Of a stretch of 64,000 nucleotides of DNA, positions 42,767-52,670 are shown one piece after another (the stretch's first letter is position 1; the number at the start of each line of letters is the position of its first letter). The notes under the pieces are model-generated. The model searched no databases and was not told the DNA's origin. It saw nothing but the letters and a program-made list of their open reading frames with translations. Position numbers and translations under genes: made by a program. Source of the stretch: Micromonospora parva (GTDB lineage: Bacteria; Actinomycetota; Actinomycetes; Mycobacteriales; Micromonosporaceae); NCBI RefSeq assembly GCF_000718515.1, contig NZ_JNZS01000007.1, positions 310,001 to 374,000 of the forward strand. The letters run 5' to 3'.

Positions 42767-45700
42767 TCAGCCGTCGAGCCGGTAGTGCAACAGGAGGACC
42801 AGGTCGGTGAGGCCGTCCGGGTCGGCCGCCAGCGTGACCGGGGCACCGAGCACCAGCGGATCGGACTGGCCCACACACTGGTGCAGGTCAGCGTCCCGGT
42901 TCAACGTCACCGGGTCACCGGCCACCGTGAGGTCGTACGTCCCGGGATCACCGTCCACCCGCGCGTACCAGGTCACCTGGTCCACCACCGGCTGGTGATC
43001 GCGGGCCAGGTACGGCAGGTGCTCCGGGCCGATGGTCAGTTCGGTGCTCTGTTGCTGGGTGAGCTGCCACCATTCGTCCGGGAACTGGTGGCGCAGGCTG
43101 TAGGCCTGGTACAGGCCCGTCCGGCCGGCGTCGACCAGCATCTCGTTGAGCACCTCTCGTAGGGAGTCCTCGACCAGGCCGCGCAGTGTCGAGCCGCCGT
43201 CGCGGGCGGTGTACCGCAGGTGCAGGATGATGTCGCTGATGGTGTCGTAGTCGAACTGGCGGACCGCCGTCGGCAGTTCCAGCCGCCAGGTGCCAACCGC
43301 GCCCTTGCCCTCGAACGGCAGGTAGCGGTCGTCGGCGAAGTTCAGCTCGAACATGCCGCTGTCGCTGAGGCCGCTGCTGGTGGCGATCGACTCGATCCCG
43401 CCCACGTTGTACGCGAACCGGTCGTCGCCGGGCACCTCGGTGTACTTGTCCTTGGCGCTGGTGGCGCCCTGCCGGGCCGCGGTGCCGGTCCGGTACCGGT
43501 TGGCGATCAGGGACAGCTTCGCGGTGACGGGGGTGTACGGGCCGGCCACGCACGGGATGGACAGGCTGACCGTACGCAGCCGGCGGAAGTAGTGCCCCGG
43601 GTGGTCCAGGTCGAACAGCGCCTCCGGCACGTTGATCAGGCAACTGCCGGTGGCCCGCAGCTCGATCAGCGCCGCCGGGTCGAGCTGTGCCAGCGAGACG
43701 TGCCGGGTCAGCTCGCGCTCGCGGCTGTGCCGGTCGAGGTAGGCCACCTCCATCCGCTTCAGGTCGTGGCGCAGCGCGTCGGCCACGGTCAGCCCCTTGC
43801 GCAGGCTGTCCCAGTAGCCGGGTTGCAGGAACGTGGCCTCGCTGCCCAACTCGTGCGCGAAGCACCGCTCGGCCTTCTTCGCCACGTCGAAGGCGAGCTG
43901 GTACGCCCCGAAGTAGACGGAGCTGGCCCGGCTCACCATCCACTGGTACAGCTCAGTGTTCGTGTACTTGCCGCGCAGGTACTCCTCGGTGGCCCGGGCG
44001 TTGTCGGCTTCCCGGTCGTGCGCCGCCAACTCGTCGGTGAGCATGGCCACGTGCAGCCGCCCGGTGAGGATCTGCTGGTCGAGCTGGGTCAGTTCCAGGC
44101 CGGCCAGCGCCGCCTGGTGTTCCCAGTCGTCCATCCGGCGGCGGTAGCCACCCTGGTTGGCGGCCATCCCGGCGGCCTTGTCCAGCGCCCGGGCGATCGC
44201 CTCCAGGGTCATCACGGCCGAGTCGGCGGCGGCGCCGACCTTGTCCCCGCCGATGGTCAGGGTCACTGTGGGTGAGCCACCGAAGCCGGCACCGCCGGTG
44301 GTGAAGTCAGGTATCAGCTTCAGCCCGCCGGACAGGATGTAGCCCACCGCGATCGCGGCCTCGCCGAGCAGCGACACCCCCGACAGCGCCGTGGCGGTGA
44401 TCTCCCAGGCGTTCATGTACGGCCGACCGGCGTAGTAGCGTTGCCGCTCCTCCACCACCTTGCGGCTCAGTTCCAGGGCCGCGACGTTGCCCTCGGCCTC
44501 CGCGATGGTGGCGAGCTTGACCGCCCGTACCGCGTCGAGCAGGGCGATCTCCTGGCCGGCGCGCAGCCGGGCGAGTTGCTCGGCGTCGCGCTTCTCCATG
44601 GCCGCGAGCAGCCCGCCGCCCAGCTCGCCGACGTACCCGACGAGTTCGGTGGCCTTCTGGGCCAGCACCCGGAAGCGGTAGTTCGGCAGTGGTGCGCCGA
44701 GCCCGGCCAGGAACGACGAGACGGACATGCCGGCGGCGGCGGCCCGGACCAGTGCCCCCGGGTCGATCGGTGGTGAGAACAGGGCGAGCATGCTCTCCAC
44801 CCCGTCGATGTTCTGGCAGTTGCGGATCTTGAACAGCCGATCGGCGATCAGATCCCACAGCCGGAGCATCTCCTCGTTGGGCGGGACGCAGAAGTACAGC
44901 GCCGAGTAGCTCAGTGGGCTGGGCAGCTCGGCCCCGCCGTGCGGCAGCAGGTCCAGGTCGGGGATCAGGTTCTCCAGGTCCAGCAGCGCGTTGCCGAACA
45001 GGTCCACAGAGGCCTGAAGCTGGTTGACGGTGGCCGGAGCCGGAGTGACCAGCGGCGGCACCACGCTCGGCTTCGGCCCGAGCAGTTTGTCGGCCAGGAT
45101 GTACAGCTGGGTGGCCTGGGTGACGGACTCCCTGGTGAACTGCCGGAACAACTGGTCACCCCAGTCGACGAGGTTCTTCAGGTAACCGAGCACCACGGCC
45201 AACTGGTAGGCGACCGGCCGGCTGCGGGCCACCACGTGCGGGTTGAACGGCTTCGCCCGCCACTGCTCCACAGCGAACTTCAGGTCGGTGATGCTGGCCC
45301 CCGACGGGTCCGCCGCGATCGCCGTGAGAATGTCGCCGATCCGCTGGCTGATCAGCTCGGGCGCCCCGGTCTGGAAGAACGGCTTGGTGACCCAGTACTT
45401 CTGTGGGGCCGTGGCGCCGTCGGCCGTGCCGACCGGGTTGAAGATGTGGTGGAACCAGTTGCGCGCCTCGGCGAAGCGCTGGTCCCGGTTGAGCCGCATC
45501 GCGATGTCGAACGGCAGGTGGTAGAACAGCTCCCAGTTGTAGCCCGAGTACGCGCCGTCAGCGGCGAAGTCCAGGTCCTCCACCGGGTACGGCGACACGA
45601 CCACCGGCTGCGGCTGGTAGGTGGCGGCGAAGTCGAACCCCGTGTTGGTGAGCTGGGTGCTCCGGCTCAGCAACGCCGACACGCCCGAGCGGTAGACGGT

Positions 45701-48700
45701 GGCCCGGAGGAAACACAGCAGCGGGTGGTAGAAGTTAGCGAACTTCACCCCGTACGAGAGGGTGTCGTAGACCTTGAACTCGGCGACCAGCCGGTGGTAT
45801 TCGGCGTCCTGGGTCATCGCCTGCACGGCGGCAGCGAGGTCGTGCGCCGGATCCTCGGCGTACCGGCGCAGGTATTCGGTGAGCAGCGCCAGCACGTCGC
45901 GGACGAACTGGTCCACGTCGCTGTACGTCTTCTCGATCCGGTCCGTCGGGTCCTCGGCGCGCCGGTCGTAGAAGCCCGGGATGATCACGTAACCGCGGTC
46001 GTAGTCGCCGTAGAAGTACGGCATCAGGGTGCCCAGTGGCAGCACCGGCCGGCGGTCCTGGATGCCCCGGGCGTTCTGCCAGATCCCCAGCAGCATGATG
46101 ATCCAGTCGAGCAACGACATCTGCATGGGGTACGTCACCCGGAACCGGCCGGGCGTCTGCGCCACCAACGTCTGGTACGCGCCCATCAGCGGAGTGCTGA
46201 TCGCCAGGTCGTTCTGCGTTCGGGAGACCAGCTCGGTGAACCGTTCGGCCAGCAGCTTGGTGTCCTTGAACACCGGTGACAGCAGCAAGCTGCCGGAACC
46301 GCCGCCCGGCATCGGCTCCGGATAGCCCCGGCAGCCGGTCAGCGCGAACGAGCCGACGAACTCGACACCGGTGAGCACGCTGATCGCCTGGCCGGCCTCC
46401 CCGGCCGCGTACGCGAAGCAGGTGAACTCGTTCGCCGAGGGCAGGTCCTCCTGGTAGCCGCTGGCGGGGTAGTACAGCGCATCCTTGGAGATCTTCTTCG
46501 GCTGCCAGCGGTCCTGTGCCCGCTCACCGATGGCCAACTGGATCCGCCACCGCCGGCGCGGCCGATCCGTCTCCGTGCCGCCCGGCGGGATGCCGTCCGG
46601 GTCCGGAATCTGGGAGGTCTGCGAGGTGTCCGTCTCCTCGGTGAAGACCGGCCAGGCCAGTGTGAGCCGGCTGTTGCGGTCGAAGGCGAGCAGGTGGTCG
46701 CCCGCGATGTCCAGCGGCACCCGCCGCCACGGCGTCCAGTACCGCTCCCGCTCGAACTGCCGGTGGTAGTACACCGCCGGGTCGCCGCCCCGGGTGCGGG
46801 CGAACACGTGCAGGAGATGCCTGTCGTGCTGGTAGTAGCAGGCCATCACGTCCAGGTGTGCCAGGTCGTCCAGCTTCTCCAGGTACGCGATGGTGGCGTT
46901 CTCCACCGCCAGGTCGGTCAGCTCGTCCTGCTGCAACTGGTCGTCCAGCTCGCTGAACAACTCCGACTTGTCGTCGCGCAGCTCCGGTTGGATCCAGTTC
47001 TCCGGGTACAGGAAGATCTTCCGGTTGGCCTCCCACACCCGGTAGTTGGCCATCCAGTCCCACTGCTCCCAACCCGGGTCCTCGGTGACCGCGGCGACGC
47101 TGTCCGGTTCCAGTCCCAACAGGCAGCGCTGCACGAACAGTTGCACTGTGGCGTGCGCCTGCACGATGCGCGACGTCGCCATGCAGGCGCCCATCTCGAC
47201 GTCGATGAGGAAGTTGTCGTACAGGTCGTTGGTGTCGCGCAGCGCCGGGTTCTCGGCCAGCAGGTACGCGACCAGCGCGTCGCGCTTGGCCACCCGCAGC
47301 CGGTCCTGCACACCTTGGAGCACCCCGAGCCACTCGGCCTCGGCGTACCGCGCCTTCAGGGCCTGCCGCATGGTGGCCACGCCCGCCGCGGTAGTGACCG
47401 GCTGGCCCAGCGGCACCGCCGCCGCTACCGGCAGGCCCAGCCGGCGTAGCACTGTGAGCGCCTCGGCCAACCGCTGGACCGTCACCGGCGACCGGTACGC
47501 GGTGAGGTTCGCCGCCGACAGTTCGAGGTGGGTGTCCAGGTCGGCCAGCGTGGTGACGTCCCAACCACCGAGCTGCGCCAGATGGGTGTGGACCTGCGCG
47601 GCGGTGGTGCCGGCCGCCAGGACCAGGTCGAACAGCCCGTACACCGTCCACGGCGCGGCCGCGTCCAGCGGGTTCGCCACCGGCGGGTAGGCACGGGCCA
47701 GCTCGACCCCGGCGGCCAACCGGATCCAGTCGGCCAACGGGGCCGGTGGCCGGCCGGTCTGGTACGGCACCCGGTCCGGGGCCAGCCAGCCGAGCGGCGC
47801 GGCGTTCGTCAGCAGCCAACCGAGGTCGGCGTCGGGCACCGTCAGGTGGTCGACGAGCCGGCTCAGCACGTGCAGCAGGCGCAGGGCCCGGTACTGCTCG
47901 TCGAACCCGGCCGGGGTGACCGCCGGCGGCGCCGGCGGCTCGTTCACCAGGTCCACCAGCGCGTCGTCGGTGAGGACCGCGAGCAGCGGCCGGGTCAGCT
48001 CCGCACCGGCCAGCACCGTGGTGGCGGCGTCCGCCGAGAACCCGAAGGTGTCGGCCACCGCCGTCGTCGCCAGCTCCTGCTTGGTACGGGTGTACGCGTA
48101 GCTGGACAGCGCCGTGGTGATGGTCAGCAGCAGCGTGGTCTGCTGGGCCTCGGTGGGGTTGGCCACGATCGCCGCCGTTATCGGTGTGGTGTCCACCAGG
48201 GCGGCGAGCTTCGCGTCGACGAACTGCGCCGGGGTAACCGCCGCATCGGTCCAACTGCCGTCCACGACGGACACGAAGCCGGCCAGGTCCGCCTCGGCCA
48301 TTCCGGGCACGGTGGCCAGCAGGGCCCGCATCCCCGGCAGGTTCTCCTCGGGCGGCGCCGCCGGGTCGACAGCGGGCCGGGTGCTCGCGTACGCGCTCTG
48401 GTAGGCGGCCTGCAACCCGGTGAGCACCGCCGTCAACGTCTCGTCCGGCAGGTCCCGCACGGCCAGGTCGTCGGCTTCGTGCCGGAGCAGGTAGCGCAGA
48501 TCCGCCGGGCGGATGCCGGTGCCGGCCCGGGCGGCGTCGAACCGCTCGACGAAGACCAGCGCGGTGGCCGGTGCGGTGAGCGGATCCGACCCGATCAGAT
48601 CCTTCATGATCAGGTACTCGGCGGCGGTGAGCCCCAGCGCCCGGGCCAGCAGCGTGCCGGCGTACACCGCGTGCAGGTTGGCGTTGCTGACGATCGCCGG

Positions 48701-51700
48701 GGCCGGCAGGTCGGCCACCAGCAGCGCGGTGTCCGCCGTCGTGGCACCCAGGCAGGTCGCCAGGTACGCCTCGTGCGCCGACAGCGGAGCACCCGAGCCG
48801 GGTGTGGTCAGCTCCGCCTGCTCGTTGGCGAGCACGTTGGCCGGCTCGAACGCCGCGAGGACCGGGCCGTTCGCCGCGTTGCGGAACACCTCGGCGTAGC
48901 GCGACTCGTCCAGCGGCGCGAACAGGTCGACCACCACTGGCAACGGCAGCCCGAGCCGCGCCGCCAGCCGGTGCAGCGCCGCCACCGTGACCAGGAAGTC
49001 GTCGTCCAGGGCGCCACCGCCCAGCGCGTCGGCCCGGATCGCCCGGTCCAGCAGCTGCGGCGTCCAGCCGGTGCAGGCCGGCGCGCGCAGCAGGCGCAGG
49101 AACCGGTGGATCCGGTCCAGGCGCGCGTCGGTGAGCTGCTGGATCCGCTTCGCGCTGAGATCGGACCCGGTGTCCAGGTGCTTGACGAACATGACGTTCC
49201 CGGGATTGACCCAGGCCAACGCCAGCAGTTCGGTCAGCTCCCGATAGTCCAGGCGCGCCCGAGGAAGGAAATTGTCCACCCGGGCGATGCCGCCCAGAGC
49301 GCCGAGCGGCGCGGTGTTCCAGATGTCGTCCTGCGCACCCGGGTCGGCATTCACCACCAGGTTCCGCTGCGCTTCGCTGATCCCCAGTTCCTCGGCCGCG
49401 ATGGCCTCGTCGCTCGGGCCGATCGGCCGCCGCAGCGCCCGCATCAGATCGGCCCGGGGGATCTCGAACTGGGCGAAGTAGCTGCGGGTCTCCTCGTGCG
49501 CCAGGTCGAACGGCAGGGCGAACGCGTACCGGCTGCCGGCCAGCACTGTGTAGGCGGCACCGTTCACGTACTGCGGCGCGGCCGCCAACTCCGCCGCGGT
49601 GCCGGTGCTCTGGCGCAGTTGGCGCACCAACCACCCACCGGACCCGTCCGGGGTCGCCTTGGCCACCACGCCGGTGTCCCGTACCACGCGGGCCCCGGCC
49701 AGGTCCGGCTCATACACCAGGGACCGGTCGGTGAACGGCCAACCCTGGCCCTGCAACAGGCTCAGCAGCCCGGCCGACGGCGCCTCCACCGGATCGACGC
49801 CGCCGCTCAGCGGGCCGGCGAACGCCAGACCGGCGTCCGGCGCCACCGCCTCCTCCAGCAGCTCACACACCACGTCCAGGTAGGGCAGCGGAAGGTCGGT
49901 GTTGTCACAGCTCAGATCCAGGTCACCGAGGTCCGGCCGGCGGCCGTACAACACGTCCCGGGCGACCTTGGTGGCCGGACCCGGCGTGTCGGCGTCGGTG
50001 ACCAGCCGGTTGCCGAGGAACTGAAGGACGTCCACCAGGTACGCGGCGGCGCTGTGCACACTGCGGCACGGTTCGCAGTAGCTGGAGTCGGCGAGCCGGA
50101 ACAGGCTGGCCAGGTTGGGAAAGTCGGCGCTGACCGGGGTGAGGTCCGGAGCCGCCGAGCCGCCCAACGCCTGGACCGGCAGCGCCCGCGCCGCGCTCTG
50201 GAGTTCGCCGGCCAGCAGACCGCTCGCCACGTGCACGTCCACCGCCCGGCGATACACCGACCGGGCCTGCTCGTCGGTGAACCGGCCGGTGTCCACGGCG
50301 GTGGCCACGAACCGGGTCTCGCCGAGGGCGTGGATCCGGGCCGCCGACGGCACGTTGGCCCCCAGCAACGCCGTGGTCTGCCGGTACGTCGGCGCCAGCT
50401 TGAAGATCCGCTGCGCGGCCTTGAGCGCCGGTCGACCGGTGCGCAGCCGCTCCGGGTGGTCGCGCAGCAGCCGCTCCACGTTGCCGGTGGCGAGGTCGAA
50501 ATCCGGGTTCGCGGTGAGCAGTTCGAGCACCGCGTCCCGGTGCCCACCGAAGGCGCGCTCAGCCGCGCTGGCCCGCTCGCCGCTGCCGTCGGCCCGCCCG
50601 CCCGCGGCGTCGGCTGCCGGGTCGGCGTCGGCTGCGGTCCCGACCGTGGCGCCCGCATCGCGTTCGAGCTGCGCGGTGAAGGCAGTGGTGGGATAGCGCC
50701 GTTCCAGCTTGCGGGCCAGCGCGCCGGCGTGCAGGTCGATCAGCGCCGGCCGGACCGGCTGACCGGCGACCCGGACATCAGCGGTGCTGTCCCCCAACAC
50801 CCGGCGCCAGTCCGCCGGGGCCAGCCGGGCCAGCCGGCGTACGTCGGCCGCCCGCTCGATCCCCTCGCGGTGGCGGACCCGGTCGACGATCGTCTCGTCG
50901 TAGCCCAACACGTCGGCCAGCACGCTCGCCGCGCCGGCCGCCTCGGCGACCGACCGGTCGGGAAACGCCGCCGCGTCGGCCAGCCGGGCGATCAGTCCGG
51001 GCAGGTCACCGGCGGCGTCGGTGGCGAGGAGACTCTGCACCCGCTCGTGCGCCCCGTCGACGAGGAACCGCTCCACCCGCCCGTACAACACCTTCGGCCG
51101 TTCCTGCGCGACGTACTCCTCGGCCTCCGACCGCACCCGGGCCAGCATCTCGAGGATCCGGTCCAGCTCGCCGAGCAGGTCCTTGGGAACGTACCGGTGG
51201 CGCACGGCGTCGGCGACGGCGTTGCGGACGGTGTCCTCGTCGAGCAGGGCGATGTCGTAGTACAGCGGCCGCAGCTCGGTGTTCAGATCGACGTCGAACC
51301 GGGCCAGCGCGGCGCCGGTACGACTCGCGGTCAACAGCGTCCGCTCGGCGAGCAGCGCGTAGCCGAACATCGCCGACAGTTTGTACGACGCCGCCAGCTT
51401 CTGCGCCACCCCGAAGTGCGCCAGCGCCGTCGCGGGCAGTCCGGTCTCGGCGGCCAGGAACGTCACGTCCTCGGCCTCGTCGTCCTGCCGCAGCTCGGAC
51501 AACGGCACCTCGCCGAGCAACGGGACGATCGTGGCGAGGATCCGCTCGTACTCACTGCGTTCCCGCTCCCCACCCCCGGACAGATCCACAGTGAGCACGG
51601 CCAGCTCGGGGGCGTTGAACAGCACCGCGCTCAGCGGCGGGTCGGACAGGACACGATCGCCTGCGGACACCCGGACGAACAGGTCAGCGGACTGCTTCTC

Positions 51701-52111
51701 GGAGCGGGTGAACTGGTCGCGCGAATAGTCGACGCGATACAGCCCGTCGTCCCCGGTGCTCGCCTCGCCGAGTTGCTCGGCGTGCCGCAGGTCCCGGTCG
51801 AACGCGCCGACCGTCAGCGCGTTCGCCGGCCGCCCGTCGGCCCAACGCACCCGGCCCACCACCACGAACCGGGACGGCGGCTCGGCCAGCACCATCTGCA
51901 CCACGTCCCGGGTCGCCCCGTCCACAACGCCGGTCACCGGCAGCTTGTGCGCCCGTTGGAGTTCGGCCACTCCGCGGCGGGTGGTCGGCCCGTACCGGGC
52001 GTCGACGAGTTCGTCGGTGGCGATGTCGACGGGCATCCGCAGCAACGCGGCGTGCAGCCGCCGGACATCATCGCTGGGGCGGTGCCGCCGCGAGCCCAAC
52101 GGGCTGGTCAT
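42767..52111 (-). CDS. Tc toxin subunit A (TcA) with N-terminal peptidoglycan-binding domain
   Basis: The 3114-residue protein is longer than typical TcA (about 2300-2500). Near the N-terminus is a PG_binding_1-like domain (about 18-78: DDVRRLHAALLRMPVDIA, YGPTTRRGVAELQRAHKLPV). A carboxypeptidase-regulatory-like sandwich follows (about 82-185: VVVGRVRWADGRPANALTVG). The VRP1-type TcA region is recognisable at about 665-760 (YCEPCRSVHSAAAYLVDVLQ, RRPDLGDLDLSCDNTDLPLP), and a neuraminidase-like region at about 1775-1900 (FERERYWTPWRRVPLDIAGD). Long channel-type coiled helices lie at about 2620-2760. The TcB-binding domain is at about 2800-3110 (GSCLINVPEALFDLDHPGHY, the conserved F-D-x-D-x-P-G-H-Y). 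ATG 52111 is chosen over 52117 because GGAG lies six bases before it. Family TcA forms a pentameric receptor-binding syringe that injects the TcC toxin. Confidence 0.9.
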   Translation of the reverse strand: MTSPLGSRRHRPSDDVRRLHAALLRMPVDIATDELVDARYGPTTRRGVAELQRAHKLPVTGVVDGATRDVVQMVLAEPPSRFVVVGRVRWADGRPANALTVGAFDRDLRHAEQLGEASTGDDGLYRVDYSRDQFTRSEKQSADLFVRVSAGDRVLSDPPLSAVLFNAPELAVLTVDLSGGGERERSEYERILATIVPLLGEVPLSELRQDDEAEDVTFLAAETGLPATALAHFGVAQKLAASYKLSAMFGYALLAERTLLTASRTGAALARFDVDLNTELRPLYYDIALLDEDTVRNAVADAVRHRYVPKDLLGELDRILEMLARVRSEAEEYVAQERPKVLYGRVERFLVDGAHERVQSLLATDAAGDLPGLIARLADAAAFPDRSVAEAAGAASVLADVLGYDETIVDRVRHREGIERAADVRRLARLAPADWRRVLGDSTADVRVAGQPVRPALIDLHAGALARKLERRYPTTAFTAQLERDAGATVGTAADADPAADAAGGRADGSGERASAAERAFGGHRDAVLELLTANPDFDLATGNVERLLRDHPERLRTGRPALKAAQRIFKLAPTYRQTTALLGANVPSAARIHALGETRFVATAVDTGRFTDEQARSVYRRAVDVHVASGLLAGELQSAARALPVQALGGSAAPDLTPVSADFPNLASLFRLADSSYCEPCRSVHSAAAYLVDVLQFLGNRLVTDADTPGPATKVARDVLYGRRPDLGDLDLSCDNTDLPLPYLDVVCELLEEAVAPDAGLAFAGPLSGGVDPVEAPSAGLLSLLQGQGWPFTDRSLVYEPDLAGARVVRDTGVVAKATPDGSGGWLVRQLRQSTGTAAELAAAPQYVNGAAYTVLAGSRYAFALPFDLAHEETRSYFAQFEIPRADLMRALRRPIGPSDEAIAAEELGISEAQRNLVVNADPGAQDDIWNTAPLGALGGIARVDNFLPRARLDYRELTELLALAWVNPGNVMFVKHLDTGSDLSAKRIQQLTDARLDRIHRFLRLLRAPACTGWTPQLLDRAIRADALGGGALDDDFLVTVAALHRLAARLGLPLPVVVDLFAPLDESRYAEVFRNAANGPVLAAFEPANVLANEQAELTTPGSGAPLSAHEAYLATCLGATTADTALLVADLPAPAIVSNANLHAVYAGTLLARALGLTAAEYLIMKDLIGSDPLTAPATALVFVERFDAARAGTGIRPADLRYLLRHEADDLAVRDLPDETLTAVLTGLQAAYQSAYASTRPAVDPAAPPEENLPGMRALLATVPGMAEADLAGFVSVVDGSWTDAAVTPAQFVDAKLAALVDTTPITAAIVANPTEAQQTTLLLTITTALSSYAYTRTKQELATTAVADTFGFSADAATTVLAGAELTRPLLAVLTDDALVDLVNEPPAPPAVTPAGFDEQYRALRLLHVLSRLVDHLTVPDADLGWLLTNAAPLGWLAPDRVPYQTGRPPAPLADWIRLAAGVELARAYPPVANPLDAAAPWTVYGLFDLVLAAGTTAAQVHTHLAQLGGWDVTTLADLDTHLELSAANLTAYRSPVTVQRLAEALTVLRRLGLPVAAAVPLGQPVTTAAGVATMRQALKARYAEAEWLGVLQGVQDRLRVAKRDALVAYLLAENPALRDTNDLYDNFLIDVEMGACMATSRIVQAHATVQLFVQRCLLGLEPDSVAAVTEDPGWEQWDWMANYRVWEANRKIFLYPENWIQPELRDDKSELFSELDDQLQQDELTDLAVENATIAYLEKLDDLAHLDVMACYYQHDRHLLHVFARTRGGDPAVYYHRQFERERYWTPWRRVPLDIAGDHLLAFDRNSRLTLAWPVFTEETDTSQTSQIPDPDGIPPGGTETDRPRRRWRIQLAIGERAQDRWQPKKISKDALYYPASGYQEDLPSANEFTCFAYAAGEAGQAISVLTGVEFVGSFALTGCRGYPEPMPGGGSGSLLLSPVFKDTKLLAERFTELVSRTQNDLAISTPLMGAYQTLVAQTPGRFRVTYPMQMSLLDWIIMLLGIWQNARGIQDRRPVLPLGTLMPYFYGDYDRGYVIIPGFYDRRAEDPTDRIEKTYSDVDQFVRDVLALLTEYLRRYAEDPAHDLAAAVQAMTQDAEYHRLVAEFKVYDTLSYGVKFANFYHPLLCFLRATVYRSGVSALLSRSTQLTNTGFDFAATYQPQPVVVSPYPVEDLDFAADGAYSGYNWELFYHLPFDIAMRLNRDQRFAEARNWFHHIFNPVGTADGATAPQKYWVTKPFFQTGAPELISQRIGDILTAIAADPSGASITDLKFAVEQWRAKPFNPHVVARSRPVAYQLAVVLGYLKNLVDWGDQLFRQFTRESVTQATQLYILADKLLGPKPSVVPPLVTPAPATVNQLQASVDLFGNALLDLENLIPDLDLLPHGGAELPSPLSYSALYFCVPPNEEMLRLWDLIADRLFKIRNCQNIDGVESMLALFSPPIDPGALVRAAAAGMSVSSFLAGLGAPLPNYRFRVLAQKATELVGYVGELGGGLLAAMEKRDAEQLARLRAGQEIALLDAVRAVKLATIAEAEGNVAALELSRKVVEERQRYYAGRPYMNAWEITATALSGVSLLGEAAIAVGYILSGGLKLIPDFTTGGAGFGGSPTVTLTIGGDKVGAAADSAVMTLEAIARALDKAAGMAANQGGYRRRMDDWEHQAALAGLELTQLDQQILTGRLHVAMLTDELAAHDREADNARATEEYLRGKYTNTELYQWMVSRASSVYFGAYQLAFDVAKKAERCFAHELGSEATFLQPGYWDSLRKGLTVADALRHDLKRMEVAYLDRHSRERELTRHVSLAQLDPAALIELRATGSCLINVPEALFDLDHPGHYFRRLRTVSLSIPCVAGPYTPVTAKLSLIANRYRTGTAARQGATSAKDKYTEVPGDDRFAYNVGGIESIATSSGLSDSGMFELNFADDRYLPFEGKGAVGTWRLELPTAVRQFDYDTISDIILHLRYTARDGGSTLRGLVEDSLREVLNEMLVDAGRTGLYQAYSLRHQFPDEWWQLTQQQSTELTIGPEHLPYLARDHQPVVDQVTWYARVDGDPGTYDLTVAGDPVTLNRDADLHQCVGQSDPLVLGAPVTLAADPDGLTDLVLLLHYRLDG

Positions 52112-52670
52112 GAGCATCTCCGATCGTCCAGCAGCCGGCGACGGCGGCTGACTGACGCCGGTGCGACCGGGGGCTACCCGGCATCCTGCGGATCAGAGCA
52201 GCTCGGGAGCATCGCACTGTCCGAGATCCGCCTGCCCGTCTGGATGAACGGCGGCGGGCACTGCCGGTACGGCCGGTGGCGGACCTGACTACTGGTGCTC
52301 GCTTCGGCGATGGGCTCGACGCGTACTCGCTGACGAAGGGCTCCCCGAGCCGGCGCGGCCTCTCCTGCGGCGACCCGGTGAAACGCGTGGAGTTCGCCCC
52401 GGGCTTCCGGACCACAGAACTCGTCGCGTTCGTACACACCGGGGTCTCGCCGGAGTACAAGGGGCTGGTGATGCCTGTTCACATCCGTTTCGACGTAATG
52501 AGCGAAACATCGCTGGCACGCCCGTTCCCATGGGCCCTCGGAGCCGCGCGAAACGGCACAAGGCGATAGAAGCAGTGCCGTCCGGGCCAAGGCCGGGAAT
52601 ACCCGCCCTCCCGGGACCACTTTCTGCGACCGGGCCATGCCCGCATCATTGGCGATTACGGTCCTTTGAC
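52112..52670. other. Upstream region of the Tc operon with a doubtful small ORF
   Basis: This 559-base interval holds the promoter of TcA on the minus strand and the upstream region of the carboxypeptidase on the plus strand. Apart from the small ORF at 52276 I see no gene, operator palindrome or terminator. Confidence 0.4.
52276..52569 (+). CDS. Doubtful small ORF or gene remnant, unknown
   Basis: A 97-codon frame from GTG 52276 has about 90% G/C at third positions over its central ~60 codons, and coherent-looking text (KGSPSRRGLSCGDPVKRVEF, TTELVAFVHTGVSPEYKGL). No ribosome site precedes the start and the last third degrades, so it may be a remnant rather than a live gene. I recognise no family. 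Confidence 0.3.
   Translation: MADLTTGARFGDGLDAYSLTKGSPSRRGLSCGDPVKRVEFAPGFRTTELVAFVHTGVSPEYKGLVMPVHIRFDVMSETSLARPFPWALGAARNGTRR

Noticed and set aside
39605..43162. 1185-codon plus-strand frame across the TcB-TcC/TcA junction
   Set aside because: Spans two real opposite-strand genes and their boundary; Val/Gly/Arg-rich and motif-free, a shadow frame.
47528..52288. 1586-codon plus-strand frame opposite TcA
   Set aside because: Shadow of the TcA coding sequence; composition is Gln/Arg/Gly-rich with no domain, and TcA on the other strand has clear family motifs.
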